From: Hymenobacter caeli
Lineage (GTDB): Bacteria; Bacteroidota; Bacteroidia; Cytophagales; Hymenobacteraceae
Assembly: GCF_013294115.1 (NCBI RefSeq)
Contig: NZ_JABSNP010000002.1
Location: 310,001 to 374,000 of the forward strand
DNA length: 64,000 nucleotides
Direction: 5' to 3'
The position numbers were made by a program, and so were the translations under genes. Below are positions 1-8,122 of the stretch, one piece after another (the first letter of the stretch is position 1; each line of letters opens with the position of its first letter). Below the pieces are notes generated by a model. The model saw only the letters and a program-made list of their open reading frames with translations, did no database searches and was not told where the DNA came from.

Positions 1-40
1 GCCCGCCCGGGGCCCCTGCTGCAAGCCTTGGTGGCCCTGG

Positions 41-228
41 TGTAGCCTGGACGCTGCGAGTCCGGGCGTTGGCCGGTAGCACGGTTGTAGCGCGGACTTT
101 GTAGTCCGCGGCTCTGAACGGTCGATGCCCAATTACCGGCAGGACGAAGCGAGAGCCGCGGACTACAAAGTCCGCGCTGCACGCGCCGAGTCCGTTCAAC
201 TGAGCGGACTCGCAGCGTCCAGGCTACA
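41..228. repeat. Nested inverted repeat downstream of the M1 peptidase
   Basis: Two nested inverted repeats. The outer arms, 41-64 and 205-228, are perfect 24-bp complements. The inner arms, 86-115 and 152-181, match over 30 bp with one mismatch, and each contains its own small palindrome (ACTTTGTAGT type). The outer right arm contains the TAG stop codon of the minus-strand peptidase (224-226), so the element reaches the end of that gene. It can fold as a long cruciform or RNA hairpin and may terminate transcription, but there is no T-run. Origin unknown; a small palindromic mobile repeat is likely. Confidence 0.85.
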
Positions 229-2788
229 GCTTGGCGGCGCGGTAAAGGTTATCGGCTGACTGCTCAATCTTCGCCCGCAGCGGCGCGGGATAGTTGGGTC
301 TTTCCTGCAAAAAGCTGCGTACTGTGGCCGCCGCCGTGGGCGTGCGGTACCAGCGCAGCGTGGCCGCCAGCCAGGTTTGGGGGAAGAAAATATCGCCCGT
401 GCGCTGCAATTCTTCTACTAAGGCCAGGCTTTGGGGCAAGTATTTTTCGGAAGCCGCCACCCGCAGCGGGTGGTGCAGGTAGGCGAGGGCGGCGGCCACC
501 CAGGCTTCTTTTTCGCGGTTTTTAGCGTCGGATAAGCTGGCGAAAAAGGCGTCGCGCACCGCTACGTCGTCCGAGAGCGAGGGCAGCAGGTATTGCAGGC
601 GCTGGCGGCGGTCGGGGTTTTGAATGCGGGCCAGCTGGGTTTGCAAAATCTGCGCGTAATCGGGGTAGGCGCGCACGGCCAGGGCGGCGGCCAGGTCGGT
701 GTAGTCGTCTTCGGTGAGGACGACGCCGGCGGGCGGCTGCTTGGTTTGCCAGATTTCGTGGAGGCGGTCCTGGGCCCCGCGGCTGAGGGCCAGGCCGGCG
801 TAGGCCTTGAGCAGCAGCTTCTTGAGGTTTGGGGGCCCCACTTGCTGCACGGCGGCCCACAGTTCGGGCTCCAGCGACGCGGCCAGGGCAGGGCGTTCGG
901 CGGGCGGGGTGAAGCGCCAGAACAAGCTGGATACTTGGTCGAGCAGCAGGGCCAGGTTCAGCTCCTCGGGCTCGTGGGCCAGCAGGGGGCGCAGCAGGGC
1001 CAGCACCTGCGCCGGGGCCTCGGCCTGGCCCGCTAGTAGATTCTCGTTCAGGTTAATATAGGCCGCGGCGCGCATCAGTGGGCTGGCCAGGGCCCCCAGG
1101 TACGGGAGGCCCTGCGCGTCGATGGGGAAGCGCCCGTAGCCCAGGCCCGACGAGTTCAGCAGCACGTACTGCGGGGCAGGGCGGCCTTCAGCGGCGCGCA
1201 GGCGCAGGTGGGCCCCGGCCATGTCGGCGGGCAGCTCGTCCACGTGGTCGGCGTACACGAGGGCCACGGCGAAGGCCTGGGGCCAGGTGCGGGCGCTGCC
1301 ATCCTCGCCTTTCTGGCTGAGGGTGAGGGACTTGATTTTGCCCCGGGCCGTGCGTAACTCGTAATCGAACACCGGCCGGCCGGGCTCGTTCACCCACACC
1401 CGGTTCCAGGCCTGGAGGTCGGCGGGGGTGCGGGCGTCGAGGATGGCGATGAGGTCGGGCCAGGTAGCGTTGCCGTAGGCGTAGCGCTTCAGGTACGCGC
1501 GCAGGCCGTCGCGGAAGGCGTCGGGGCCCATCAGCAGCTCCAGCTGGCGCATCATGATGGGCGCTTTGTGGTAGATGATGTTGCCGTAGAGTGAGCCCGC
1601 GGCTTGCAGGTTGTCAAGGGGTTGGCGGATGGGGTTGGCCCCGGCGGTGCGGTCTACGGCGTAGGCGGCGGGGTAGTGGTCGGTGACGAACTTGAGGTCG
1701 AAGTCGCCGTCGGGCTGGGTGACGGTGCTGATTTTGTCGGCCATGAAGTTGGCGAACACCTCCTTGGTCCACACGTCGTCGAACCAGCGCATGGTCACGA
1801 GGTCGCCGAACCACATGTGGGCCGTTTCGTGGGCCAGCAGGTTGGCGCGGCCGTTGAGCTGCTCGCGGGTGGCCCCGCCGTCCAGAAACAGCGACGCCGC
1901 CTTGTAGTCAATCGTGCCCGGGTGCTCCATGCCGCCGTACTGGAAATCGGGGATGCCCACAAAATCGAACTTCTGGAACGGGTACGGCCGCTGCGTGTAG
2001 TCCTGCAAAAACTTCAGGGCCCTCGCCTGAATGTCAAAGATGGGCCCCAGGCTACGGCCGAGCTTGGCGGTGTCGGTTTCGCGGTAATAAAAGTGCATTG
2101 GCCGCCCGTCGGCCTGCCGTTCGAGGTGCCGAAACCTGCCCGCCGCGAAGGCAAACAGGTAGGTGCTGAGGGTATCGGACGGCGCAAAGCGGTACGTTTT
2201 GGTGCCGCCCGGGGCCCGGGCCGAATCGGCCAGGGGCCCGTTGGCCACGGCTTGCCAGGCGGCGGGCACCGTGAGGGTGAGGGCAAACGTGGCTTTCACA
2301 TCGGGCTGGTCGAAGCACGGAAACACGGTGCGGGCGCGGTCGGGCACGAGCAGCGTGTAGGCAAATTCGGGGTTGCGGTTCAGCGAGCGGCTGCCGGCCG
2401 TGAAGTCCAGTGCCACCGCGTTGGGCCCCCGGCGCAGGTAGCGCGGCGCAATGAGCACGTGCTCGCGCCGCTGCACCGGCGCCACCGTTTGGCCGTTTAC
2501 TGCTAAATGGTGCACTGCCCCAGCGGGGGCTTTAAAGTCGAGCAACAGTGAATCGGTAGGCGCCTTGCGCAGCTCGAAGCGCACGGTTTCGATGCCCACC
2601 ACGGGCTGCGTAGGGGCCCCGGGCAGCACAAGGTCCAAGGTGTAAGCCACGCGGCGCAGGGCCTGGGCCCGCTGCGCCGCCAGCGCCGCCGACACGCCGG
2701 TTTGCACGGGTACGGCCGGCGCGGCGCGGCGCTGGGCCAGGGCCCCCAGGGGCAATAGAAGGAAAGCGCAGGAGCGGAAGAGCGTCAT
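224..2788 (-). CDS. Secreted M1 family zinc aminopeptidase
   Basis: Predicted metallopeptidase that removes N-terminal residues from peptides outside the cytoplasm. The ATG at 2788 gives 854 residues and starts a clear signal peptide (hydrophobic residues 2-16, ending ALAQ). A start 12 codons upstream is open but would bury that signal. The exopeptidase motif GGMEH lies near residue 284, the zinc motif HETAH near 318, and the third zinc ligand Glu in WTKEVFANF about 18 residues later. The long helical C-terminal half is present, so the protein looks complete. It is a single-gene unit, back to back with mtgA across a repeat-filled gap. Substrate range cannot be read from sequence. Confidence 0.93.
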   Translation of the reverse strand: MTLFRSCAFLLLPLGALAQRRAAPAVPVQTGVSAALAAQRAQALRRVAYTLDLVLPGAPTQPVVGIETVRFELRKAPTDSLLLDFKAPAGAVHHLAVNGQTVAPVQRREHVLIAPRYLRRGPNAVALDFTAGSRSLNRNPEFAYTLLVPDRARTVFPCFDQPDVKATFALTLTVPAAWQAVANGPLADSARAPGGTKTYRFAPSDTLSTYLFAFAAGRFRHLERQADGRPMHFYYRETDTAKLGRSLGPIFDIQARALKFLQDYTQRPYPFQKFDFVGIPDFQYGGMEHPGTIDYKAASLFLDGGATREQLNGRANLLAHETAHMWFGDLVTMRWFDDVWTKEVFANFMADKISTVTQPDGDFDLKFVTDHYPAAYAVDRTAGANPIRQPLDNLQAAGSLYGNIIYHKAPIMMRQLELLMGPDAFRDGLRAYLKRYAYGNATWPDLIAILDARTPADLQAWNRVWVNEPGRPVFDYELRTARGKIKSLTLSQKGEDGSARTWPQAFAVALVYADHVDELPADMAGAHLRLRAAEGRPAPQYVLLNSSGLGYGRFPIDAQGLPYLGALASPLMRAAAYINLNENLLAGQAEAPAQVLALLRPLLAHEPEELNLALLLDQVSSLFWRFTPPAERPALAASLEPELWAAVQQVGPPNLKKLLLKAYAGLALSRGAQDRLHEIWQTKQPPAGVVLTEDDYTDLAAALAVRAYPDYAQILQTQLARIQNPDRRQRLQYLLPSLSDDVAVRDAFFASLSDAKNREKEAWVAAALAYLHHPLRVAASEKYLPQSLALVEELQRTGDIFFPQTWLAATLRWYRTPTAAATVRSFLQERPNYPAPLRAKIEQSADNLYRAAKL

Positions 2789-2860
2789 GAGGCAAAGCTC
2801 GCGGCAAAATGCGCATCCAGCCAAGCGGCTGGTTCTACAGGATGGACTCGACCCAGGCGG

Positions 2861-3031
2861 CCGGCTTTTTCGCCGGCTGCCCGGTAATCATCAGGCCAGC
2901 CAGGATGCAGAAGCCCGGGGCCCCAGATGCTCCCGGCCCGGTAATCGTTGCACCGGTTGGCAGCCGCTGCCCGGGGCCCCAAACGCCTTTGTCCCGCCGC
3001 AACGATTAGCGGGCAGCCGGCGAAAAGCCGG
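2861..3031. repeat. Inverted repeat upstream of mtgA
   Basis: Arms 2861-2889 and 3004-3031 are near-complements (CCGGCTTTTTCGCCGG-like, then TGCCCGGTAATC). Each arm is itself a short hairpin, and the right one carries GCCGGCGAAAAGCCGGC. An inner pair, GTAATCGTTGC (about 2941-2951) and GCAACGATTAG (about 2999-3009), continues the fold. It fills the gap between the divergent M1 peptidase and mtgA genes, just upstream of the mtgA -7 box. Role unknown. Confidence 0.7.
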
Positions 3032-3049
3032 CAGCCCGCGCCCTGGACG

Positions 3050-3057
3050 TACTTTTG
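3050..3057 (+). promoter_or_regulatory. -7 box TACTTTTG of mtgA
   Basis: Matches the Bacteroidota -7 consensus TAnnTTTG. Only five bases (CCCGC) separate it from the ATG at 3063, so transcription would begin at or next to the start codon and the mRNA would be leaderless. No good -33 TTG is visible at the usual distance. Confidence 0.55.
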
Positions 3058-3062
3058 CCCGC

Positions 3063-3833
3063 ATGCCGCCCGTTTCCTCCGCCCGCCAGAAATCCGTGTA
3101 TTACCTCCGCCAGGCCACCCGGCTGGCTTTGCAAGTGGGGGCGGCGCTGTTTCTGGCGTCGGTGGCGTGGGTGCTGGTGTACCGCTGGGTGGCCCCGCCG
3201 GCTACCTGGCTCATGCTCGACCGCCGGGCCCACGCACCGGTGGGCCTGGGCTACTACGGCATCCAGGGGGAGGGCGCGCGCCACATCCGCTACCGCTTCC
3301 GCACCCTCGACGAGGTAGCGCCCACGGTGCCCCTGGCCCTGGTAGCGGCGGAGGACCAGCGCTTTCTCATCCACCACGGCTTCGACGTGGACGCCCTGGT
3401 GCACGCCGCCAAGCGCAACTGGAACGGCGACGGCAAGCACATCGTGGGCGGCAGCACCATCTCGCAGCAGGTGGCCAAAAACGTGTTCCTCTGGCAGGGC
3501 CGCAGCTATGTGCGCAAGGCCGCCGAGGCCTACTTCACGGTGCTCATCGAAACGCTGTGGAGCAAGCGCCGCATCATGGAAATGTACCTGAGCGTGGCCG
3601 AAATGGGCGACTGCACCTTCGGCGTGGAAGCCGCCAGCGAGCGGTACTTCCACAAATCGGCCGACCGCCTCACGGCCCCCGAAGCCGCCCTGCTGGCCGG
3701 CGTGCTGCCCAACCCGCTCCGCTTCCGCGCCTCCGACCCCGGCCCCGTGGCCCGCGCCAAGCAACTAAGGGTGCTGCGCAACATGCACCGCCTGGGCGGC
3801 ACCGCCTACGTAGCGGAGATTACCGGGGAGTGA
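3063..3833 (+). CDS. mtgA: Monofunctional biosynthetic peptidoglycan glycosyltransferase MtgA
   Basis: Family 51 glycosyltransferase that polymerises lipid II into glycan strands at the periplasmic face of the inner membrane. 256 residues: one N-terminal membrane anchor (about residues 20-42), then the catalytic domain with AAEDQRF carrying the catalytic Glu near residue 97, GGSTISQQVAKN, and the E-M-Y-L-S motif. No transpeptidase domain follows, which separates it from class A penicillin-binding proteins. The ATG at 3063 is the only start that keeps the anchor without crossing the upstream repeat. It stands alone; the next gene is an AT-rich orphan. Confidence 0.95.
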   Translation: MPPVSSARQKSVYYLRQATRLALQVGAALFLASVAWVLVYRWVAPPATWLMLDRRAHAPVGLGYYGIQGEGARHIRYRFRTLDEVAPTVPLALVAAEDQRFLIHHGFDVDALVHAAKRNWNGDGKHIVGGSTISQQVAKNVFLWQGRSYVRKAAEAYFTVLIETLWSKRRIMEMYLSVAEMGDCTFGVEAASERYFHKSADRLTAPEAALLAGVLPNPLRFRASDPGPVARAKQLRVLRNMHRLGGTAYVAEITGE

Positions 3834-3934
3834 GGGGAAGTAAACAGGTCCAGAATTAATTTATTTTAGCTGAGCACGTAGAAAATAAAAGGCGGGTAAA
3901 GTATAATTAATGGTAATTCAATTAGAAAATCTAA

Positions 3935-4378
3935 ATGGCAGCGCTTGGAATTGTAATGGTTTATTTCATTTATGCGGTGCTGTGCTTATCAGCATTGTAC
4001 GGAATAAAACGCTGGTTTAAAGTAAAATACCCTTCGGAAAAGCTACTTGCGCTTATGCAAATAAGTGTTAGTGCAGGACTGTTATTACTCTTGATAGGTT
4101 TGCGTTTTTACAACCATAAAAAGGAAGAAAACAGATTTATCGGCACTTATGCTCTAACTGCTTATCCTCAGTGTCCTAACTGCATACTGCATTTAAAACC
4201 TAATAATCAATACGAAGTTCATCAAGGTGATTTGATAAGAGAGCGGGGACCTTGGTATTACGAAAGTGGTGGCGACTATTGGATTACACATGTCGGTAAT
4301 GCTGGGCAGCTAGGAAGTGGGAATTTTGAATACGACTCCAAAGCCAATGAAAATGGGTCCCAGAAACACGCAGAATAA
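3935..4378 (+). CDS. AT-rich orphan membrane protein
   Basis: 147 residues, family not recognised. Two hydrophobic segments, about residues 5-22 and 38-56, are followed by a soluble part holding a CPNC pair (about residues 85-88) and many aromatic and Gly residues, resembling a small lipocalin-like or immunity-type fold by general look only. Base composition is strikingly AT-rich against the surrounding GC-rich genes, and the codons (TTA, AAT, ATA) are unlike the neighbours. This suggests recent acquisition. The alternative start ATG at 3956 loses seven residues. Confidence is for it being a real gene, not for a function. Confidence 0.65.
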   Translation: MAALGIVMVYFIYAVLCLSALYGIKRWFKVKYPSEKLLALMQISVSAGLLLLLIGLRFYNHKKEENRFIGTYALTAYPQCPNCILHLKPNNQYEVHQGDLIRERGPWYYESGGDYWITHVGNAGQLGSGNFEYDSKANENGSQKHAE

Positions 4379-4492
4379 TTAGGCCAATCATACGCCTCGT
4401 CGCCCACCAGACCCGCCCCCAAATACCCCGCGCAACCAGCCCTGGGGCCCCGCCGCTAATCAAAAGTCGCCCAATCGTGGTTGCCCGGAAGC

Positions 4493-5644
4493 ATGTCATT
4501 AACTCCGATAGATTCCCCATTGGCCTCCACCTCTAATCCGGCAGCACAAGCGCCAATTATCATTATTGGCGCCGGCCTAGCTGGCCTCACGGCGGCCCGG
4601 GCCCTTACGGCGGCTGGGCAGTCGGTGCGGGTGCTCGAAGCCCGTGACCGGGTGGGCGGCCGCACCCTGGCCGTACCGGCGCTGCCCGGGGCCCCCGCCG
4701 ACGAGCACCTCGACCTGGGCGCCACCTGGGGCTGGGCGCACCACCCGTACCTGATGCGGCTGCTGGCCGAGCTGGGCACCCGGCCCTTCGTGCAGCCCAG
4801 CGCCGGGGCCACGGCCTACGAAACCGCCCAGGGCGTGCACCGCGTGCCCAACCCGTCGGGCTCGGCGGGGTACTTGCGCGTGGCGGGCGGGGCGGCGGCG
4901 CTCTGCCGCACCCTGGCCCGGCAGCTGCCGGCGGGCTGCCTGCACCTGGGGGCCCGGGTGGCGCAGCTGCGCCAGCTGCCCGGCCCGGACGGGGTGGAGG
5001 TGACGGTGGAGCAGGCCGGCCGCACGGAGCAGCACCGGGCCCCGGCCGTGGTGCTGCCGCCGCGCCTGGTGGCCCACAGCATCCGGTTTGTGCCCGCGCT
5101 GCCCGCGCCGCTGCGCCAGGCCATGCAGGCCGTGCCCACCTGGATGAGCCACGCCATGAAAAGTGTGGTGGTGTACGCCGCGCCGTTCTGGCGGGCGCAG
5201 GGCTGGTCGGGGTATGCGGTGAGCCAGGTGGGGCCCCTGGTCGAAATCCACGACGCCTCGCCGGCCACGGGCCCGCTAGGCGCGCTGTTCGGGTTTTTCG
5301 CCGCCGAAGACCCGTTGCGGGCCGCCCCGGTGGCCGAGCGGCAAGCCGTGGTACTGGCCCAGCTGGCCCGCGTGTTCGGCCCCGGGGCCCTCACCCCGCT
5401 GGCCTACCACGAGCTGGACTGGACCCGGGAGCCCCTGACCAGCGTGCCCGGCGACGCGCCCGCCCCGCCCGCAGTGCCGCTCCGGGGCCCCGCGCTGCTG
5501 CGCCAGCCGCACTGGGCCGGGGCCCTGCACTGGGCCGGCGCCGAAACCTCGCTCAGCGAGTGGGGCCGGCTCGACGGGGCCGTGGAATCGGGCCAGTGGG
5601 CCGCGGCGCAGGTGCTGCGGCAGCTGGCCGGGGCCCTCGTTTAG
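4493..5644 (+). CDS. Flavin-containing amine oxidase / FAD-dependent oxidoreductase
   Basis: 383 residues. A Rossmann FAD-binding motif IIIGAGLAGL (about residues 22-31) is followed by LEARDRVGGR, the signature of the monoamine oxidase / phytoene desaturase superfamily. The C-terminal motif LHWAGAETS, about 40 residues from the end, contacts the flavin in this family. It probably oxidises an amine or related donor using FAD; the substrate is not predictable. The ATG at 4493 was preferred over a TTG four codons upstream. Shorter than the usual 430-500 residues, so the substrate domain is compact. Cytoplasmic, no signal peptide. Confidence 0.85.
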   Translation: MSLTPIDSPLASTSNPAAQAPIIIIGAGLAGLTAARALTAAGQSVRVLEARDRVGGRTLAVPALPGAPADEHLDLGATWGWAHHPYLMRLLAELGTRPFVQPSAGATAYETAQGVHRVPNPSGSAGYLRVAGGAAALCRTLARQLPAGCLHLGARVAQLRQLPGPDGVEVTVEQAGRTEQHRAPAVVLPPRLVAHSIRFVPALPAPLRQAMQAVPTWMSHAMKSVVVYAAPFWRAQGWSGYAVSQVGPLVEIHDASPATGPLGALFGFFAAEDPLRAAPVAERQAVVLAQLARVFGPGALTPLAYHELDWTREPLTSVPGDAPAPPAVPLRGPALLRQPHWAGALHWAGAETSLSEWGRLDGAVESGQWAAAQVLRQLAGALV

Positions 5645-5670
5645 CTTGGTTTCCTGGCCTTTAGAACGAT

Positions 5671-5765
5671 GTAGAGACGCATCTTTGCGTCTCAGGGTTG
5701 AACGGAGCCATTGGGCAGTACCCGGGCAAGTTGTTCAAGCCTGAGACGCAAGGACGCGTCTCTAC
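5671..5765. repeat. GTAGAGACGCA-family inverted repeat
   Basis: Arms 5671-5696 (begins GTAGAGACGCATCTTTGCGT) and 5740-5765 are near-perfect complements. Each arm is itself a small hairpin, AGACGCA facing TGCGTCT. Related arms occur at 27329-27354 (single), 28749-28774 and 28967-28992. It sits just after the amine oxidase stop codon. No encoded protein. Confidence 0.85.
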
Positions 5766-6019
5766 CCCGTGCTATATTATCCAAACGGCCTTTTTAGGGC
5801 CCCTAAGCTGCTGAAGCCACAACTGCCGCCACGGAAACCAAGTGCTGCTGCCAGTCATTGCCAGAGGGTGGTCCCAAAGCGGTACCGGCCACGCTTTCGT
5901 CGGCTAGTAATGGACAGCTCACCCCAGAGTATTGGCGGTCAGGGCAATATTGACTGGACTCCGGGCCGCCCGGCACGCGGCCATCACGTGGCCACCGGGT
6001 GGCCTTGGCTACGGCCCGG
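5766..6019. other. Gap without a recognisable gene
   Basis: An open frame crosses this stretch (5769-6056), but it runs into the convergent 3D-domain gene and its translation is low in information. A short palindromic patch around 5972-6005 (GGCCATCACGTGGCC) is visible. I see no promoter, RNA gene or conserved protein. Confidence 0.4.
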
Positions 6020-6541
6020 CTACAGCGAAACCAGCCGGATTTTTACCCCCGGCTGAAACACGTCGAACCGCTCGCGGGGGCAGGCGAGCACGTCCAGGCA
6101 GTGGTGGTGGCGGCGGTTCATGGTGTCGTGCACCGTGTACACGCCGTCGAGGGTGGGCGAAATGCCCGCCACCCGCACCGTGTCGCCGTATTCAAAGGGG
6201 CCGCCCCAGCGCGTCAACAAGTCGTGCGAGAGGGCCAGCCAGCGGATGCGGCTGCTGTAGCCCGCCGGAATATTGGAGTTGTCGGCCGTCACGAACGGCT
6301 CGTCGTCGGTCTGGCCCGCCACAGCCGAGTAGGCCGTGGCCGTCACCGTGTACACGGGCCCGCGGGCCGCCAGCGCCTGCAACCCCGCCGGGCGGGGCCG
6401 GCGCTCCGGCTGAACGGCTGCGTGCGGCACCAAAACCGGTGCGGCCGTGGGGCCCGGGCGGGGCGGCAAGGTCCGGAAAAAATGCGCGCCAAGCCCCGTT
6501 ACGGTCAATAAGCTACATCCTAATAGTTTAATACTGTTCAC
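6020..6541 (-). CDS. 3D-domain (RlpA/MltA-like beta-barrel) exported protein
   Basis: 173 residues. An N-terminal hydrophobic segment (about residues 4-22) suggests export or anchoring, then a proline-rich linker, then a C-terminal 3D domain: TVTATAYSAV, LALSHDLL, FEYGDTVRVAG, and GVYTVHDTMNRR with HHHCLDVL. In this double-psi beta-barrel family (YabE, MltA, YuiC) the conserved Asp residues act in peptidoglycan cleavage or sugar binding, so a cell-wall role is likely. The start is a GTG at 6541. A cysteine at residue 9 (LLGC) could be a lipobox, but the hydrophobic stretch before it is too short to be confident. Confidence 0.72.
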   Translation of the reverse strand: MNSIKLLGCSLLTVTGLGAHFFRTLPPRPGPTAAPVLVPHAAVQPERRPRPAGLQALAARGPVYTVTATAYSAVAGQTDDEPFVTADNSNIPAGYSSRIRWLALSHDLLTRWGGPFEYGDTVRVAGISPTLDGVYTVHDTMNRRHHHCLDVLACPRERFDVFQPGVKIRLVSL

Positions 6542-6894
6542 TCAATTACTAGTTGGTCAGCCATCTTTTGAGCCCGATGGAGTAGGCTAACCCCGACAAT
6601 TAGGCCGAGGTAAAGCGCTTAACAATGAGTGGGATACAATGTGTTCAATAAAATAAGTAATAATTATAATTGAAAAAGCAATAAATGCTAATCAGTCGTT
6701 TAAGCCGCTTTTTTAACTGGCCCGGAGCCCTGATTTTTTTGCGCCGGGCCCTTCCGGCCCAGGGGGCCGGTTGGCTGCCGGCGCGGCGGGGCCCGGGCAG
6801 TGGGCCCGGGCCGGGAAGCGGGCCCACCGCTGCGGCAAGGGCGTTACCTTGCGGCTCGCCCGCGTGGGCAGCCCCGTTCAAACCCTCTTAGCTC
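6542..6894. other. Intergenic region, AT-rich then GC-rich
   Basis: A divergent gap between the 3D-domain gene and rlmF. The first half (about 6600-6700) is AT-rich and could hold promoters for the minus strand; the second half is GC-rich with GGGCCCGGG palindromes. The open frames here (for example 6685-6891) have simple Gly/Pro/Ala composition and look spurious. A weak -7-like TACCTTGC lies at 6845-6852, upstream of rlmF. Confidence 0.4.
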
Positions 6895-7857
6895 ATGCCG
6901 CCGCCCGAACGCCCCAGCAAGGACGCGCTGCACCCGCGCAACCGGCACCGGGGCCGCTACGATTTCCCACAACTAATAAAAAGTAGTCCGGCGCTGGCCG
7001 GCTTCGTGCGGGCCAATCCGTTCGGCGACCAGTCGGTGGATTTTGCCGACCCCGCCGCGGTGAAGGCCCTGAACCAGGCGCTGCTGCGGCATTTTTACGG
7101 CGTGGATTACTGGGACCTGCCGGCCGGCTACCTGTGCCCGCCCATTCCCGGCCGGGCCGATTACGTGCACCACGTGGCCGACTTGCTGGCCGCCCGCAAC
7201 GGCGGCGCGGTGCCCCGGGGCCCCGGCGTGCGGGTGCTCGACGTGGGCGTGGGGGCCAACTGCATCTACCCCCTCATCGGCCACCACGAGTACGGCTGGC
7301 GCTTCGTGGGCTCGGACGTGGACGCCGGGGCCCTGCGCGCCGCCCAGCAAATTGTGGCCGCCAACGGGGCCCTGGCCGAGGCCATCGAATGCCGGCGGCA
7401 GCCCGACGCCCGCCGCGTGTTCGACGGCATCGTCCGGCCCGGCGAGGTGTTCGACGCCACGCTCTGCAACCCGCCGTTCCACGCCTCGGCGGCCGAAGCG
7501 GCGGCCGGCACCCGGCGCAAAACGGCCAACCTGGGCACCGCCCGGGGCCCCCGGCCGGTCCTGAACTTCGGGGGGCAACCCGCCGAGCTGTGGGCCCCGG
7601 GCGGCGAGGCCGCCTTCGTGGGCCACTTGGTGCGGGAAAGCCAGCAGCGCCCGGCCGCGTGCTTTTGGTACACCACGCTGATTTCGAAAAAGGAAACCCT
7701 GCCCGGCCTGCACCGCGCCCTGCACCGGGCCGGGGCCCTGGCGGTGCAAACCATCGACATGGCCCAGGGCCAGAAAAAAAGCCGCCTCGTGGCCTGGACG
7801 TTCCTCACGCCCGCCCAGCAGGCCGCCTGGCGGCAAGCGCGGTGGGACGGCGGTTAA
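6895..7857 (+). CDS. rlmF: 23S rRNA (adenine-N6)-methyltransferase RlmF
   Basis: Predicted to methylate N6 of A1618 in 23S rRNA using S-adenosylmethionine. 320 residues. An N-terminal RlmF block contains [15 protein letters not shown] and [18 protein letters not shown]. The SAM-binding motif [14 protein letters not shown] follows, then SDVD and the catalytic NPPF motif near residue 192, followed by the family extension with RRKTANLG. All family landmarks are present at the usual length. Cytoplasmic. No operon partner; lepB is convergent downstream across a palindromic repeat. Confidence 0.95.
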   Translation: MPPPERPSKDALHPRNRHRGRYDFPQLIKSSPALAGFVRANPFGDQSVDFADPAAVKALNQALLRHFYGVDYWDLPAGYLCPPIPGRADYVHHVADLLAARNGGAVPRGPGVRVLDVGVGANCIYPLIGHHEYGWRFVGSDVDAGALRAAQQIVAANGALAEAIECRRQPDARRVFDGIVRPGEVFDATLCNPPFHASAAEAAAGTRRKTANLGTARGPRPVLNFGGQPAELWAPGGEAAFVGHLVRESQQRPAACFWYTTLISKKETLPGLHRALHRAGALAVQTIDMAQGQKKSRLVAWTFLTPAQQAAWRQARWDGG

Positions 7858-7920
7858 TGCGCCGGGGGCGAAGTTGATGCAAGCAGCAGGCTTAACCTCT
7901 TAATAAAAAAGTGGCGATAG

Positions 7921-8053
7921 TCTAAAACGGGGTGGTCCGGCGAATTGCCCGAAGGGCTTCGTCGGGCCACTCTGACCAAAAAACAGCAGCGCCAGGTTAT
8001 AAATCAAGAGTGGTCCGACGACGGAAAAAGTCGCCGGACCACCCCGTTTTAGA
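7921..8053. repeat. Palindromic element copy 1 (TCTAAAACGGGGTGGTCCGG arms)
   Basis: Outer arms 7921-7943 and 8031-8053 are complementary; inner arms 7960-7973 and 8007-8020 (CGTCGGGCCACTCT type) also pair, leaving a variable centre. A second copy lies at 25390-25512 with the same arms and a different centre. Both copies have AAAAAGT-like sequence outside the left arm and CAAAA outside the right arm, so the mobile unit may span about 7905-8069. This copy lies between the convergent rlmF and lepB genes. No protein is encoded. Confidence 0.88.
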
Positions 8054-8122
8054 CCGCCGCCAAAAAGTGCCTCAGCTGGGCAGAACCGTTCTTTTTGCTG
8101 ATTGTCAGAACAGGTCTGGCTG

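Noticed and set aside
5769..6056. 95-codon ORF after the amine oxidase
   Set aside because: Overlaps the 3D-domain gene end and reads as low-information sequence.
6685..6891. Small ORFs in the gap before rlmF
   Set aside because: Simple Gly/Pro/Ala/Arg composition with no start signals; probably chance.
7921..8053. Simple terminator for rlmF/lepB
   Set aside because: Copy 2 sits between divergent starts and there is no T-run, so a dispersed palindromic element fits better.
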